Positions 27,840 to 36,009 of a DNA stretch of 64,000 nt are shown one piece after another. Every line of letters starts with the position of its first letter. Position 1 is the first letter of the stretch. The stretch is from contig NZ_QXJM01000039.1 of NCBI RefSeq assembly GCF_003570905.1, positions 1 to 64,000 of the forward strand, in the 5' to 3' direction. The DNA is from Cohnella faecalis. Lineage in GTDB: Bacteria; Bacillota; Bacilli; Paenibacillales; Paenibacillaceae. A program made the position numbers and the translations under genes. The notes beneath the pieces are model-generated. The model saw only the letters and a list, made by a program, of their open reading frames with translations, had not been told where the DNA came from and did no database searches.

Positions 27840-28330
27840 AATCACTACCCTATTTCAGCGTCAAAACAACAAATTGGCCGAAAGAGTGGGAAGGCGTCCC
27901 ATTGTTGAGCGTCAAAACAACAAACTCGCCGAAAGAGTGGGAAGGCGTCCCATTGTTGAGCGTCAAAACAACAAACTCGCCGAAAGAGTGGGAAGGCGTC
28001 CCATTGTTGAGCGTCAAAACAACAAACTCGCCGAAAGAGTGGGAAGTCGTCCCATTGTTGAGCGTCAAAACAACAAACTCGCCGAAAGAGTGGGAAGGCG
28101 TCCCATTGTTGAGCGTCAAAACAACAAATACGCCAAAAGAGTGGGAAGGCGTCCCATTGTTGAGCGTCAAAACAACAAACTCGCCAAAAGAGTGGGAAGG
28201 CGTCCCATTGTTGAGCGTCAAAACAACAAACTCGCCGAAAGAGTGGGAAGTCGTCCCATTGTCCTATTGTTACACGACCATAAGGGCAGCCTGTCTACGA
28301 CAAAAACGCCATTCTCCGTCCAGAGGACGC
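27840..28330. repeat. Tandem array 2, element with 51-bp repeats, conserved left edge and right tail
   Basis: The left edge is AATCACTACCCTATTTCAG (27840-27858). Eight units of exactly 51 bp begin at 27859, 27910, 27961, 28012, 28063, 28114, 28165 and 28216 (the last is 46 bp), nearly identical to one another. The non-repetitive tail follows (TACACGACCATA to GTCCAGAGGACGC, ending 28330). Each unit can form GGGA/TCCC and TTGTTG/CAACAA hairpins; the tail ends in CGTCC-AGA-GGACG. The same edges occur at 60961-61698. Three frames are open through the array, but there is no ribosome site. Confidence 0.93.
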
Positions 28331-28381
28331 CGAAGTCGTTGTTGCTTGACGAAATTTCAGGTGCGTCGTTCAAGAAAATAA

Positions 28382-28513
28382 TGGACGGACGAATACAAGA
28401 AAGCAAAAGATGGCGATTTTGTTTTAAGCGATATACATGTTAAGAAGTATAAAAGTACAATGTATTTGGAAATCGAAGATCTAAAGACAGTCGGGCTAAT
28501 TGAATCGACCTGA
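28382..28513 (+). pseudogene. 3' remnant of an unidentified gene
   Basis: An open stretch of 43 codons after an in-frame stop, ending TGA, with protein-like composition: EYKKAKDGDFVLSDIHVKKY, then KSTMYLEIEDLKTVGLIEST. It has no start codon or ribosome site and begins 52 bases after array 2. I do not recognise the family. It could be the tail of a gene truncated when the array arrived, or chance. Confidence 0.35.
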
Positions 28514-28531
28514 TGAAATACTTTTAATTGC

Positions 28532-28557
28532 CTAAGGCACCCGATGGGGTGCCTTAG
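28532..28557 (+). terminator. Strong hairpin after the remnant
   Basis: CTAAGGCACCC pairs perfectly with GGGTGCCTTAG around a short loop, with only a weak T tract. Its place 19 bases after the remnant's stop supports a former gene end here. Confidence 0.6.
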
Positions 28558-28708
28558 CTTATAGTTGAATCGGAAATACCACGGCCAGGGTATAGGCAGT
28601 CGACTGATATTAACGAGCATAACAGTGTCGCTATCGGATTCGGGCCTAGAGGGCAAGCGACCGCAGAGTTGATCGAAAAATGCCAAACATTAGCTCCTTT
28701 TGTCGAGG

Positions 28709-28736
28709 TTGACAGTTAGTAGATACATATGATAAT
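28709..28736 (+). promoter_or_regulatory. Probable promoter of the subtilisin gene
   Basis: TTGACA and GATAAT with a 16-base spacer, about 30 bases before the start codon's ribosome site (AAAGGAGG). Confidence 0.6.
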
Positions 28737-28767
28737 GTAGCTACCAATTTAGAAAAGGAGGAATATT

Positions 28768-31050
28768 ATGTTAAGCAAGTATTTGAAATGGACAGTTATC
28801 GCATCGATGTTGTCTCTGTCCATCGCAGCAGTAAGCCCGGCATCGGCAAGCGTTAAAGAGCCGGAGAAGATTGTGGACAAGCAGTTGTTGAGAAATCCGT
28901 CGGAAGAAAAACGGATCATTGTGAGGTACAAGCCCGAAGCGGCAGCCGAGCGAAAAGCGAGCAAGAAGAAGTATAAAGCACATAAGAATTTCAAGCATCT
29001 CAACGCGGAAGCGATGACCGTAACTTCGCAGGAGCTGGAGGAATTAATCGCGGATAAATCCATTCTTTCAATAGAAGAGGATGGCATCGTTCAAGTGGAG
29101 GCTCAAGTAGCGGACTGGGGTATCGAACGCGTACAAGCGGATCATAGCTGGGCGAACGGCATTACAGGCGATGGAGTAAAGATCGCTGTATTCGATACCG
29201 GGGTAGCGGATCATGAGGATCTGACTATTCTGGGCAAAGTTAATTACACGGCCAGCAGCACGGCCAGCGATCTTAATGGGCATGGGACGCATGTGGCCGG
29301 AATTATTGCAGCGCTTGATAATACGATCGGAACGGTAGGCGCCGCGCCGGATGTCGACCTGTATTCGGTCAAAGTTCTTGAAGATGACGGAACCGGCCTT
29401 TATTCGTATGTCATTGACGGTATTGATTGGGCCATCGACAACGATATCGATATTATCAATATGAGCTTGACCGGAACGGGCAATTCACTCGCATTGGAGG
29501 AAGCGTGCGATACCGCCTTTGATAATGGCATTCTGCTGTTTGCGGCGGCAGGCAACGAAAGCACGAACTCAAGCGGAGATGATCCGACGCGTTATCCGGC
29601 CGGTTACGACTCCGTAATCGCGGTCGCTAACGGAAATAGCACGGACGGACGGAACAGCAATTCCAATAAGGGTCCCCATCTGGAGCTGACTGCGCCGGGC
29701 ACAGCCGTATACAGCACACATATCGGCAACGCCTATACAAGCAGGTCCGGTACATCGATGGCATCGCCGTATGCAGCCGCAGTCGCTGCCTTGTATATGG
29801 AGCAGAACCCTACCTATACGAATGTGCAAATTAGGAACAAGCTTATTGAAACGGCCGATGATCTGGGCGATCCGGGGCGCGACAGCTCCTTTGGCTATGG
29901 AATGGTTCAAGCGCCTTTCAGAAATCCTTCAGGCACGGGGCTATATGCTGAATATTTTAACAATGCGAATCTCACCGATCTCGCAATGACCAGAATCGAT
30001 AGCCAGGTTTCTTTCTATTGGGGGACGGGGAGTCCGGCGGCTGGCATAGACCCGGATACTTTTAGTGTAAGATGGTCGGGTCAAGTGCTTCCGCTTTACT
30101 CCGAAACGTATGAATTTACGACGATTACGAATGACGGTGTTCGTCTGTGGGTCGACGGTCAATTGATAATTGACGATTGGAACAATCGGTCGGTGTTCAC
30201 TCCCAACAGCGGAACCATCTCGCTCACAGGCGGGCAGAAATATGACATTGTGATGGAATTCTATGAGAACGTCGATAGCGCAGGTGCTGACTTACTATGG
30301 TATAGCCTCCATCAAAATCAAGAATTTATTCCTAAGCGATTGCTCTATCCGGCTGTGCCTTCTCTGGCAGCGCCTACCGGACTTGCAGCAACTGCTGGTC
30401 CGGGCTATGCGTCACTGAACTGGAACGCTTCCTTTGGCGCAACGAGCTATAATGTCAAACGCGCAACGGCAAGCGGCGGTCCTTATACGACAATCGCTTC
30501 GAATGTTACGTCAACAAGCTATTATGATATCGGCCTATCGTACAATACGACCTATTATTATGTTGTCAGCGCTGTTAACGGTTCGACAGAAAGCGCGAAT
30601 TCCGCTCAGGCCAGCGCGACGATTGAAGTGAACGGGCTGCGAGCCGAATATTTCAATAACAAGGATTTCACGAGTCCGATGGCATTGCGCACCGATGCCA
30701 ACATCAACTTCAACTGGGGCACGGGCAGCCCTGCACCGGGTGTTGATCCCGATACATTCAGCGTGCGCTGGACTGGATATATTAAGCCTCAATATTCGGA
30801 AACCTACACCTTCTATACCAATTCGGATGATGGAGTGCGGCTGTATGTGAATAACGTGCTGGTCATCGACAACTGGACGGATCATGGACTTACCGAGAAC
30901 AGCGGAACAATTACATTGACTGCCGGACAGAAATACCATATTAAAATGGAGTACTATGACAACATCTTCGATGCGGTAGCTCAATTGTCGTGGTCAAGCA
31001 GCAGCCAGTCGAAGCAGATTGTACCAACGAACCGCGTGTACCTGCCATAA
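28768..31050 (+). CDS. Secreted subtilisin-like serine protease with two PA14 domains and a fibronectin III domain
   Basis: A 760-residue exported protein. Signal peptide of about 28 residues ending SPASA; inhibitor I9 propeptide (RIIVRYKPEAAAERKASKK); S8 catalytic domain from about residue 120 with Asp in IAVFDTGVADH, His in NGHGTHVAGII and Ser in GTSMASPYAAA. Then a PA14 domain (from GLYAEYFNNANLTDL, near 390), an FN3 domain (from LAAPTGLAATAGPG, near 540) and a second PA14 domain (GLRAEYFNNKDFTSP, near 625). PA14 modules bind carbohydrate, so the protease may be held on polysaccharide or cell walls. It has its own promoter and terminator. Confidence 0.95.
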   Translation: MLSKYLKWTVIASMLSLSIAAVSPASASVKEPEKIVDKQLLRNPSEEKRIIVRYKPEAAAERKASKKKYKAHKNFKHLNAEAMTVTSQELEELIADKSILSIEEDGIVQVEAQVADWGIERVQADHSWANGITGDGVKIAVFDTGVADHEDLTILGKVNYTASSTASDLNGHGTHVAGIIAALDNTIGTVGAAPDVDLYSVKVLEDDGTGLYSYVIDGIDWAIDNDIDIINMSLTGTGNSLALEEACDTAFDNGILLFAAAGNESTNSSGDDPTRYPAGYDSVIAVANGNSTDGRNSNSNKGPHLELTAPGTAVYSTHIGNAYTSRSGTSMASPYAAAVAALYMEQNPTYTNVQIRNKLIETADDLGDPGRDSSFGYGMVQAPFRNPSGTGLYAEYFNNANLTDLAMTRIDSQVSFYWGTGSPAAGIDPDTFSVRWSGQVLPLYSETYEFTTITNDGVRLWVDGQLIIDDWNNRSVFTPNSGTISLTGGQKYDIVMEFYENVDSAGADLLWYSLHQNQEFIPKRLLYPAVPSLAAPTGLAATAGPGYASLNWNASFGATSYNVKRATASGGPYTTIASNVTSTSYYDIGLSYNTTYYYVVSAVNGSTESANSAQASATIEVNGLRAEYFNNKDFTSPMALRTDANINFNWGTGSPAPGVDPDTFSVRWTGYIKPQYSETYTFYTNSDDGVRLYVNNVLVIDNWTDHGLTENSGTITLTAGQKYHIKMEYYDNIFDAVAQLSWSSSSQSKQIVPTNRVYLP

Positions 31051-31054
31051 ACTT

Positions 31055-31100
31055 AAGAGGCTGTCCCATTAGCAGTATTCTGCCGGTGAGACAGCCTCTT
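31055..31100 (+). terminator. Terminator after the subtilisin gene
   Basis: AAGAGGCTGTC at 31055-31065 pairs with GACAGCCTCTT at 31090-31100. It also lies just past the end of the convergent SDR gene, so it may serve both. Confidence 0.75.
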
Positions 31101-31109
31101 CCCATTGTT

Positions 31110-31867
31110 CTATCTCGTTCTCTCCACGTAATTAAAAATAGCATCTCTCAACTCAAACTCGTACGTCAATCCATCCACAATCCCACAACCTTATCGCTGT
31201 CATACAAATCAAGCATGAATCCCGCCATTTCCTTTGCGGTATGGAATTTTGGCACAGTACCGTGATATTCAAAATCTTTGACATTCAAAGCTCGCTTTGC
31301 GAATTCGGTTTCAGTTGCGGCAGGCGCCAATACTTTTGCCTGCATACGCGCACCTTGATTTCTAAGTTCATGTGACAGTCCTTCGGTAAAGGCACTTACA
31401 TAAAATTTGGACGCGCAGTACGTAACGGCATTCCCCACGATCGTATAGCCGCCGCCGGATGAAACGTTGATCAATTGGGCTCCTTCGGAATTGGAGTAGT
31501 CACGAACGAAAAGGGAGGACAGTATGGTTAACGCCTCAATGTTTAAACGCAGCAGGGGCTCTATCTTGTTTAAATCTTGATTAGCAACGGAAGCAAAATT
31601 ACCGAATCCCGCATTGTTGATCCAAGTTTCGATTTGGAGCTCTTGCAGGCTTTCGTAAAGCTTATAAGCATTGTCAGCTATGGATAAGTCAGTCGTCCGA
31701 ATGATGACATCTACATCGGGATTGATACGTGTAATTTCAGCCTTCAGTTCCTCCAGTTGCTCATTTCTGCGGGCTGCAAGGACGACGTTTTTTCCGCGAG
31801 CTGCAAAAGCTAGAGCCGTTTCATAACCAATACCTGAACTTGCGCCGGTAATAACCGTATATTTCAT
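31110..31867 (-). pseudogene. Short-chain dehydrogenase/reductase, single-base frameshift near the C-terminus
   Basis: Classical NAD(P)-dependent SDR. Rossmann motif VITGASSGIGYETALAFAAR, NNAGFGNF, and the catalytic triad Ser in VSSGGG, then YCASK (Tyr and Lys). As read, it stops at VVGLWMD. The frame fits the family again if the GGG run (CCC at 31182-31184 on the plus strand) is restored to GGGG: VVGIVDGLTYEFELRDAIFN then YVERTR and a stop at 31110. So it is a G4-to-G3 contraction and the gene is probably intact. The start is ATG 31867 with GGGAGGA upstream. Divergent from a MerR gene whose dyad lies in this gene's promoter. Confidence 0.88.
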
Positions 31868-31922
31868 GTCATTTCCTCCCGATCCTATCAATGAGAATGG
31901 ATGATGAACCAACTACGATTTG

Positions 31923-31953
31923 ATTATAGAGGTTAGAGTTTACTCTAAGTCAA
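31923..31953 (-). promoter_or_regulatory. MerR-type promoter of the SDR gene
   Basis: On the minus strand TTGACT and TATAAT are separated by 19 bases; the spacer carries the dyad TTAGAGT-TT-ACTCTAA (31933-31948). This is the architecture activated by MerR proteins and lies between the SDR gene and the divergent MerR gene. Confidence 0.85.
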
Positions 31954-31999
31954 TCCTTTTTTATAATCATGGGACTACTACAAAATTTTGGAGGTTGGC

Positions 32000-32386
32000 A
32001 TGTACACGATCAGTGAAGTAGCCAAGTCATTGGGAGTAACAACACATACGCTGCGATATTATGAGAAGGAAGAGATCATTGCTCCGAAGCGCAATGCGAA
32101 TGGAGAAAGAATGTATGATGAAACCCATCTTGCTTGGCTGCAATTTGTTATGAGGTTGAAACAAACCCAAATGCCGATATCGCAAATAAGAAAATATGCA
32201 CAGTTATATTTGGAAGGGGAGCATACAGCCCAAGCTCGTTTGAACCTTCTGGAAGATCATAGAAGCTCTCTTCAGAATCAAATCAGTAACTTGGCAACTA
32301 CAGAGAAGATGCTGAAAGACAAAATTGCGGGGTACAAAGACCTCATTAGTAGAGCGGCGACCTCGAACGGAGCCCGGAAGACATAA
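32000..32386 (+). CDS. MerR family regulator, AdhR-like
   Basis: A 128-residue regulator with the MerR winged helix (MYTISEVAKSLGVTTHTLRY, YEKEEIIAPKRNANGERMY) and a coiled coil near residues 75-115. The order and the motif MRLKQTQMPISQIRKYAQL match the AdhR/YraB group, which activates neighbouring aldehyde or alcohol oxidoreductase genes under electrophile stress. The start is ATG 32000 with GGAGGT upstream, four codons inside the longest frame. It probably activates the divergent SDR gene through the 19-bp-spacer promoter. Confidence 0.92.
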   Translation: MYTISEVAKSLGVTTHTLRYYEKEEIIAPKRNANGERMYDETHLAWLQFVMRLKQTQMPISQIRKYAQLYLEGEHTAQARLNLLEDHRSSLQNQISNLATTEKMLKDKIAGYKDLISRAATSNGARKT

Positions 32387-32542
32387 CTCAGCGGCCTTCA
32401 TCGGCATACAGATGAGATCGCGAAATTCTGCTATAATTTCCCCAAGGAAGGTATCCGAGAGGAACCTTACCGGAAAAAAAGCAGGAGTATGGTTTAAACG
32501 AAGCTCTGATCCCGATCAGGACAGAGACTTGGGAGGCGCGGT

Positions 32543-33367
32543 ATGAAGAAAACAATGGCACACCTGCACGACAAGAAGAGAAGCGGACAGAAGATTGTAA
32601 TGCTGACTTGCTACGATTATCGGACGGCTGTGCTGCAGGAGAAGGCGGGAGTCGATGTCATCTTTGTCGGAGACAGCGTCGGCACCAATGTGTTAGGCTA
32701 TGGCAGCGAAACGGAAGTTTCTCTGGACGAGATGCTTTATCATCTGAAAATGGTCAAACGCGGGGTAAACGAAGCTTATCTGCTCGTCGATATGCCTTAT
32801 CGGACTTACGAAGAGCCTCAGATTGCCCTAGAGACTGCCCGGGCGTTGCTGGCGCAAGGAGCGGACGGGGTCAAGCTAGAAGGAATTGAGCCTTCCATTA
32901 TCGAATTTTTGCGCGGACATGGCATCGAGGCGTGGGGGCATATCGGGTATAATCCTCAGCTCCACCGCGATGTTGCCGTACAAGGCAAAACATTCGAGCA
33001 GGCGGCCGCGCTGATTGAGGGAGCGCTGGAGCTGCAACGTGCCGGAGCTTCCATGCTGGTTCTTGAGCTTGTTCCCGAGGAATTGGCAGACGTAATTACG
33101 AATCGGCTATCGATTCCAACCATCGGGATCGCGGCAGGCAGATACACGGACGGGCAAGTATTAAGTGTCAACGACATGCTGGGAGTCAATCCCCAAAAAC
33201 TGCGTCATGCCAAACTCTATATGGACTTTAGCGGACAAGCGCTGGAGGCGATTCGTTCATACTCCGAAGAGGTGCGCAATCGTGAGTTTCCCGCAGAGTC
33301 TCATGTAAGACATATGAAGGAATCCGAACTGCGGCGCGTAGAGGAGTGGCTGCGGTTTGCAAAATAA
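32543..33367 (+). CDS. panB: 3-methyl-2-oxobutanoate hydroxymethyltransferase
   Basis: A 274-residue PanB: adds a hydroxymethyl group from methylene-tetrahydrofolate to 2-oxoisovalerate, the first committed step of pantothenate synthesis. Motifs: MLTCYDYRTAVLQEKAGVD, VGDSVGTNVLGY, VKLEGIEPSI, GHIGYNPQ and PTIGIAAGRYTDGQVL. Metal-site Asp residues are in VGDSV and LVDMPY. TGGGAGG precedes the ATG. It stands alone here, without panC or panD, which is common in Paenibacillaceae. Confidence 0.96.
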   Translation: MKKTMAHLHDKKRSGQKIVMLTCYDYRTAVLQEKAGVDVIFVGDSVGTNVLGYGSETEVSLDEMLYHLKMVKRGVNEAYLLVDMPYRTYEEPQIALETARALLAQGADGVKLEGIEPSIIEFLRGHGIEAWGHIGYNPQLHRDVAVQGKTFEQAAALIEGALELQRAGASMLVLELVPEELADVITNRLSIPTIGIAAGRYTDGQVLSVNDMLGVNPQKLRHAKLYMDFSGQALEAIRSYSEEVRNREFPAESHVRHMKESELRRVEEWLRFAK

Positions 33368-33449
33368 TTCGGACCGCTTATTCGGAACAAAAGACGGTTC
33401 GAAAGCAGGTGCAGGAAAAGGCCAAAGAGCTTAAAAGGTCTCTCTGCCG

Positions 33450-33479
33450 AAGCCGCCATCATATGTTGGCGGCTTTTTA
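33450..33479 (+). terminator. Intrinsic terminator after panB
   Basis: AAGCCGCCA pairs with TGGCGGCTT, followed by TTTAT. Confidence 0.8.
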
Positions 33480-33513
33480 TATATTTTGACAGCCCGTGTG
33501 TCCAAAAAATAAG

Positions 33514-33556
33514 TTGACGAAGATGAATCATATTATTATCATTATTGATAATAATA
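33514..33556 (+). promoter_or_regulatory. Promoter overlapping an A/T palindrome, upstream of the HTH-ABC operon
   Basis: TTGACG and TATCAT with a 17-base spacer. The inverted repeat TATTATTATCA-TTAT-TGATAATAATA (33531-33556) overlaps and follows the -10 box, a repressor-like position. The first downstream gene is an HTH regulator, so autoregulation is plausible. Confidence 0.65.
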
Positions 33557-33603
33557 ATGAAAGCTCGCGTGAACGGATAGACATAAAGAAAGGAAGACGA
33601 AAC

Positions 33604-34188
33604 GTGGACAAATCGAAAGCCGATCTAATCCTGCATCCTATCCGGATGCGGATTATCCAGTCGCTCGTCTCCGGTCAACGCCAAACGACTCAGCAGCTCG
33701 CGGAACGGAACGCTTCGATCCCGCAAGCGACGCTGTATCGCCATTTGAACACGTTATTGAAGGCCGGGTTACTGGAAGTTGTGGAAGAGAGGAAAAATCG
33801 CGGTACGGTGGAGAAAGTCTATGGGCTTGCGATGAATGGCGCCGATCTGACGCCCGACGACTTGACGGAGACGTCCTCCGAGCAGCATATGGAGCTTTTC
33901 CTGAAATTCGTTGCCTCGTTGATCGGGGATTTCGGCGCTTATGTCGGACAGGATCGCTATCATATGAGGCAAGACGGCATATCCTTTCGGCAGCATCAGC
34001 TTTATTTGAATGAAGAGGAATACTTGGGGTTGCTGAACGGGATGCGGGAGCAGATGAAGGAGCATGCGGGAAACAAGCCTGCGGACGGTCGAAGGCTGCG
34101 GACGATCTCGACGATCGTCATTCCGGAGACTCGCAAGGGACAACAATCGGCGGATAAAAGGGAGACGGGCGATGAAAGCGACAGTTGA
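33604..34188 (+). CDS. ArsR-like helix-turn-helix transcriptional regulator
   Basis: About 194 residues. The N-terminal winged helix reads LILHPIRMRIIQSLVSGQRQ, QQLAERNASIPQATLYRHL, NTLLKAGLLEVVEERK, typical of HTH_20/ArsR-type regulators that precede ABC exporter operons. The C-terminal part (from about residue 80) is helical and ends in a charged tail. I chose the GTG at 33604 (AAGGAAG upstream) because the longest frame begins inside the promoter. It overlaps the next gene by 17 bases, so it is the first gene of a five-gene operon. Confidence 0.85.
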   Translation: MDKSKADLILHPIRMRIIQSLVSGQRQTTQQLAERNASIPQATLYRHLNTLLKAGLLEVVEERKNRGTVEKVYGLAMNGADLTPDDLTETSSEQHMELFLKFVASLIGDFGAYVGQDRYHMRQDGISFRQHQLYLNEEEYLGLLNGMREQMKEHAGNKPADGRRLRTISTIVIPETRKGQQSADKRETGDESDS

Positions 34189-34873
34189 ACATGTGCAGTC
34201 AATCGATGAAAAATTTACTCAGGCTGCGAGAAGGTCGATGATCAGCCTACCGATCTATGTTCTAGTGCCGGTCCTGTTCGGGTTAGGCTTCTGGATCGCG
34301 GGCTATGGCATCGAATGGAAAGCCTTTGGGCTCGGGGCGCTCGGCTGGTTCATTGCGCTGATGCTGCGAGGTCCGCTGAGCTTATTGGTCAAGTCCATGC
34401 CGCAAGAAAAGGCGAAGAACATCATCGTCGCAAGCTCCGGCGTATTGGAAGAAAGCGTGCGGGTCATCCTGCTTGCGTTGACGTCGGTCGCGGCTTCCTG
34501 GGCGATTTCGATCGGTCAGGGCTGGGCGGCCGTCGAGGTGGCGTTCGTCATGGTCAACATCGTCGCGATCGCTTCCTTGTCGAAACGAACGGACGAGAAG
34601 GCGGAGCAAGCGAAACAGCTTCTAGCTGCGCAAGGGAACATTCAATCGAGTCCTGTGTGGGGGCTGCTGGAGCGGGTCTGGGCATCCGCCTTCCATATTG
34701 GATGCACGCTCATCGTGGCGCGCTATGCATGGACGGTCGCGCTGCTCATTCCGCTTCATAGCTCGCTGAACGCAGTCGCGGTCAGACTGGCCGTTCGCTC
34801 GGTTGCGGCATCGAGCTTGTTCGTTGCCGCAACAGGTATAACGGCGCTCATTGCAGGCATGATTATTATTTAA
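34172..34873 (+). CDS. YhfC-like putative glutamic-type intramembrane protease
   Basis: A 233-residue membrane protein with about six helices. The motif VLEESVRVILLALTS (about residues 92-106) gives an EExxR core, and a conserved-type histidine follows in SAFHIGCTLIV; this arrangement matches the YhfC/ABC-associated relatives of the CPBP family. The first 30 residues are polar and cytosolic. It sits between a regulator and a PLDc_N/ABC exporter cluster, where CPBP-like proteases often have peptide maturation or immunity roles. The protease assignment is inferred from motifs only. Confidence 0.6.
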   Translation: MKATVEHVQSIDEKFTQAARRSMISLPIYVLVPVLFGLGFWIAGYGIEWKAFGLGALGWFIALMLRGPLSLLVKSMPQEKAKNIIVASSGVLEESVRVILLALTSVAASWAISIGQGWAAVEVAFVMVNIVAIASLSKRTDEKAEQAKQLLAAQGNIQSSPVWGLLERVWASAFHIGCTLIVARYAWTVALLIPLHSSLNAVAVRLAVRSVAASSLFVAATGITALIAGMIII

Positions 34874-34898
34874 TCCAACGGATGCGGAGGAAACGACG

Positions 34899-35105
34899 AT
34901 GTCATTGCAGGATGTGAATTTTCAGGTCGTATTGCCGGTGCTGGTCATTCAGCTCGTATTAATGATAATCGGACTGGTGGATTTGTGGAGGAGAGAGTCG
35001 ACGTTGACGAGAGGGCCGAAGCTGCTGTGGGTATTCATCATCCTTCTGGGCAGTATTCTCGGATCGGTTGCCTACTTCACGATCGGAAGGAGAAGCGAAT
35101 CGTGA
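34899..35105 (+). CDS. PLDc_N-type small membrane protein (YxlE-like)
   Basis: A 68-residue protein with two membrane helices (VLPVLVIQLVLMIIGLVDLW and LLWVFIILLGSILGSVAYF) flanking RESTLTRGPK, the signature of the phospholipase D N-terminal (PLDc_N) module found alone in YxlE. It has a GGAGG ribosome site and overlaps the ATPase start (GTGA-type junction). In Bacillus subtilis yxlE lies with yxlF and yxlG, an ABC ATPase and permease, in the sigY operon; the same order occurs here, but without a sigma factor. Confidence 0.85.
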   Translation: MSLQDVNFQVVLPVLVIQLVLMIIGLVDLWRRESTLTRGPKLLWVFIILLGSILGSVAYFTIGRRSES

Positions 35106-36009
35106 GTCTGCTCGAGGTTAGCGGGTTGACGAAACGGTTCGGGACGAGCGCCGCCGTGGACGGCCTTTCGTTTCGCATTGCGAAGGGCCGGTGCTTGGCG
35201 CTGCTCGGTCCGAACGGCGCGGGCAAGACGACCACGTTGAAGATGTTGTCGGGCTTGCTGGAGCCCTCCTCCGGTTCGATTCGTTTCATCGATGGAGAGC
35301 GGGCGGATATTCGGGAATCGATCGGCTACTTGCCGCAATATCCCGCGTTCTATAACTGGATGAGCGGCAGGGAGTTCCTCTCGTTCACGGCGCAGCTGGC
35401 CCGAATATCCGGCAAAGAGGCCGCTAGCCGAACGGAGGAGCTGCTAGTCCGCGTAGGTCTGAAGGATGCGGCAAAACGGAAAATCGGAGGTTATTCCGGG
35501 GCATGAAGCAGCGGCTCGGATTGGCGCAGGCGGTCATTCACCGCCCGAGGCTGCTCATTCTCGACGAACCGGTATCCGCGCTCGATCCGCAGGGACGCCG
35601 GGAAGTGCTGGATCTCTTGGCCGAGATCAAGAAGGAGACGACGATTCTCTTTTCCACTCACGTTCTGCATGATGTGGAGGAAATCAGCGACGACGTCATC
35701 ATTATGGAGCGGGGCCGCATCATCGTGGAGGGCGACCTCCAGCAGATTATGCGTGACCGTCAAAATCCCCAAATTACGCTCAGGGTCGGCCGCGCCTCTC
35801 GCGAATGGGCGCGCGGCTTGCACAGTCGGCCGTACGTTCAAGCGTTCGAAGCTTCGCTCGACGAGCGGATCACCTTGCAAGTAACCGAGCTTTCCGTGGC
35901 GAGGCGTTCGCTATTGCAGGAGATCGCCGAGCTGGGCATCGAGGTCGAGAGCTTTGAGGTGGGACGGACGTCGCTCGAAGACGTGTTCATGAAGGCGGTG
36001 AAATCATGA
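35102..36009 (+). pseudogene. ABC transporter ATPase, single-base frameshift in the signature motif
   Basis: ATP-binding subunit of an ABC-2 exporter (YxlF-like, about 300 residues). Walker A GPNGAGKTTT near residue 40; Q loop YLPQYPAF; then the frame breaks at GGYSG. With the GGGG run (35498-35501) restored to five Gs the signature reads YSGGMKQRLGLAQAVIH, followed in the other frame by Walker B LLILDEPVSALDP and the H loop FSTHVLHD. Everything else is conserved, so this is a G5-to-G4 contraction and most likely an intact gene. GTG start overlapping the upstream stop; 4-base overlap with the permease. Confidence 0.93.

Noticed and set aside
27840..28330. Terminal inverted repeats or target duplications of the 51-bp element
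   Set aside because: Left edge AATCACTACCC and right edge AGAGGACGC are not complementary, and flanking bases of arrays 2 and 3 show no matching direct repeats.
27874..28443. Repeat proteins encoded by the arrays (AERVGRRPIVERQNNKL-type 17-residue repeats)
   Set aside because: The unit is a multiple of three, so stop-free frames arise automatically in two or three frames at once. No ribosome site, no sensible start, and the frames end at random in the tail.
33531..33556. Fur box upstream of the HTH-ABC operon
   Set aside because: It contains ATTATCA and TGATAAT, but in the reverse order with a 4-base gap, unlike the 7-1-7 Fur arrangement. A private operator is more likely.
35102..36009. Biological phase variation of the ABC ATPase through a G run
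   Set aside because: The run is only four or five bases long and similar deletions occur in four other unrelated genes, so an assembly error is simpler.
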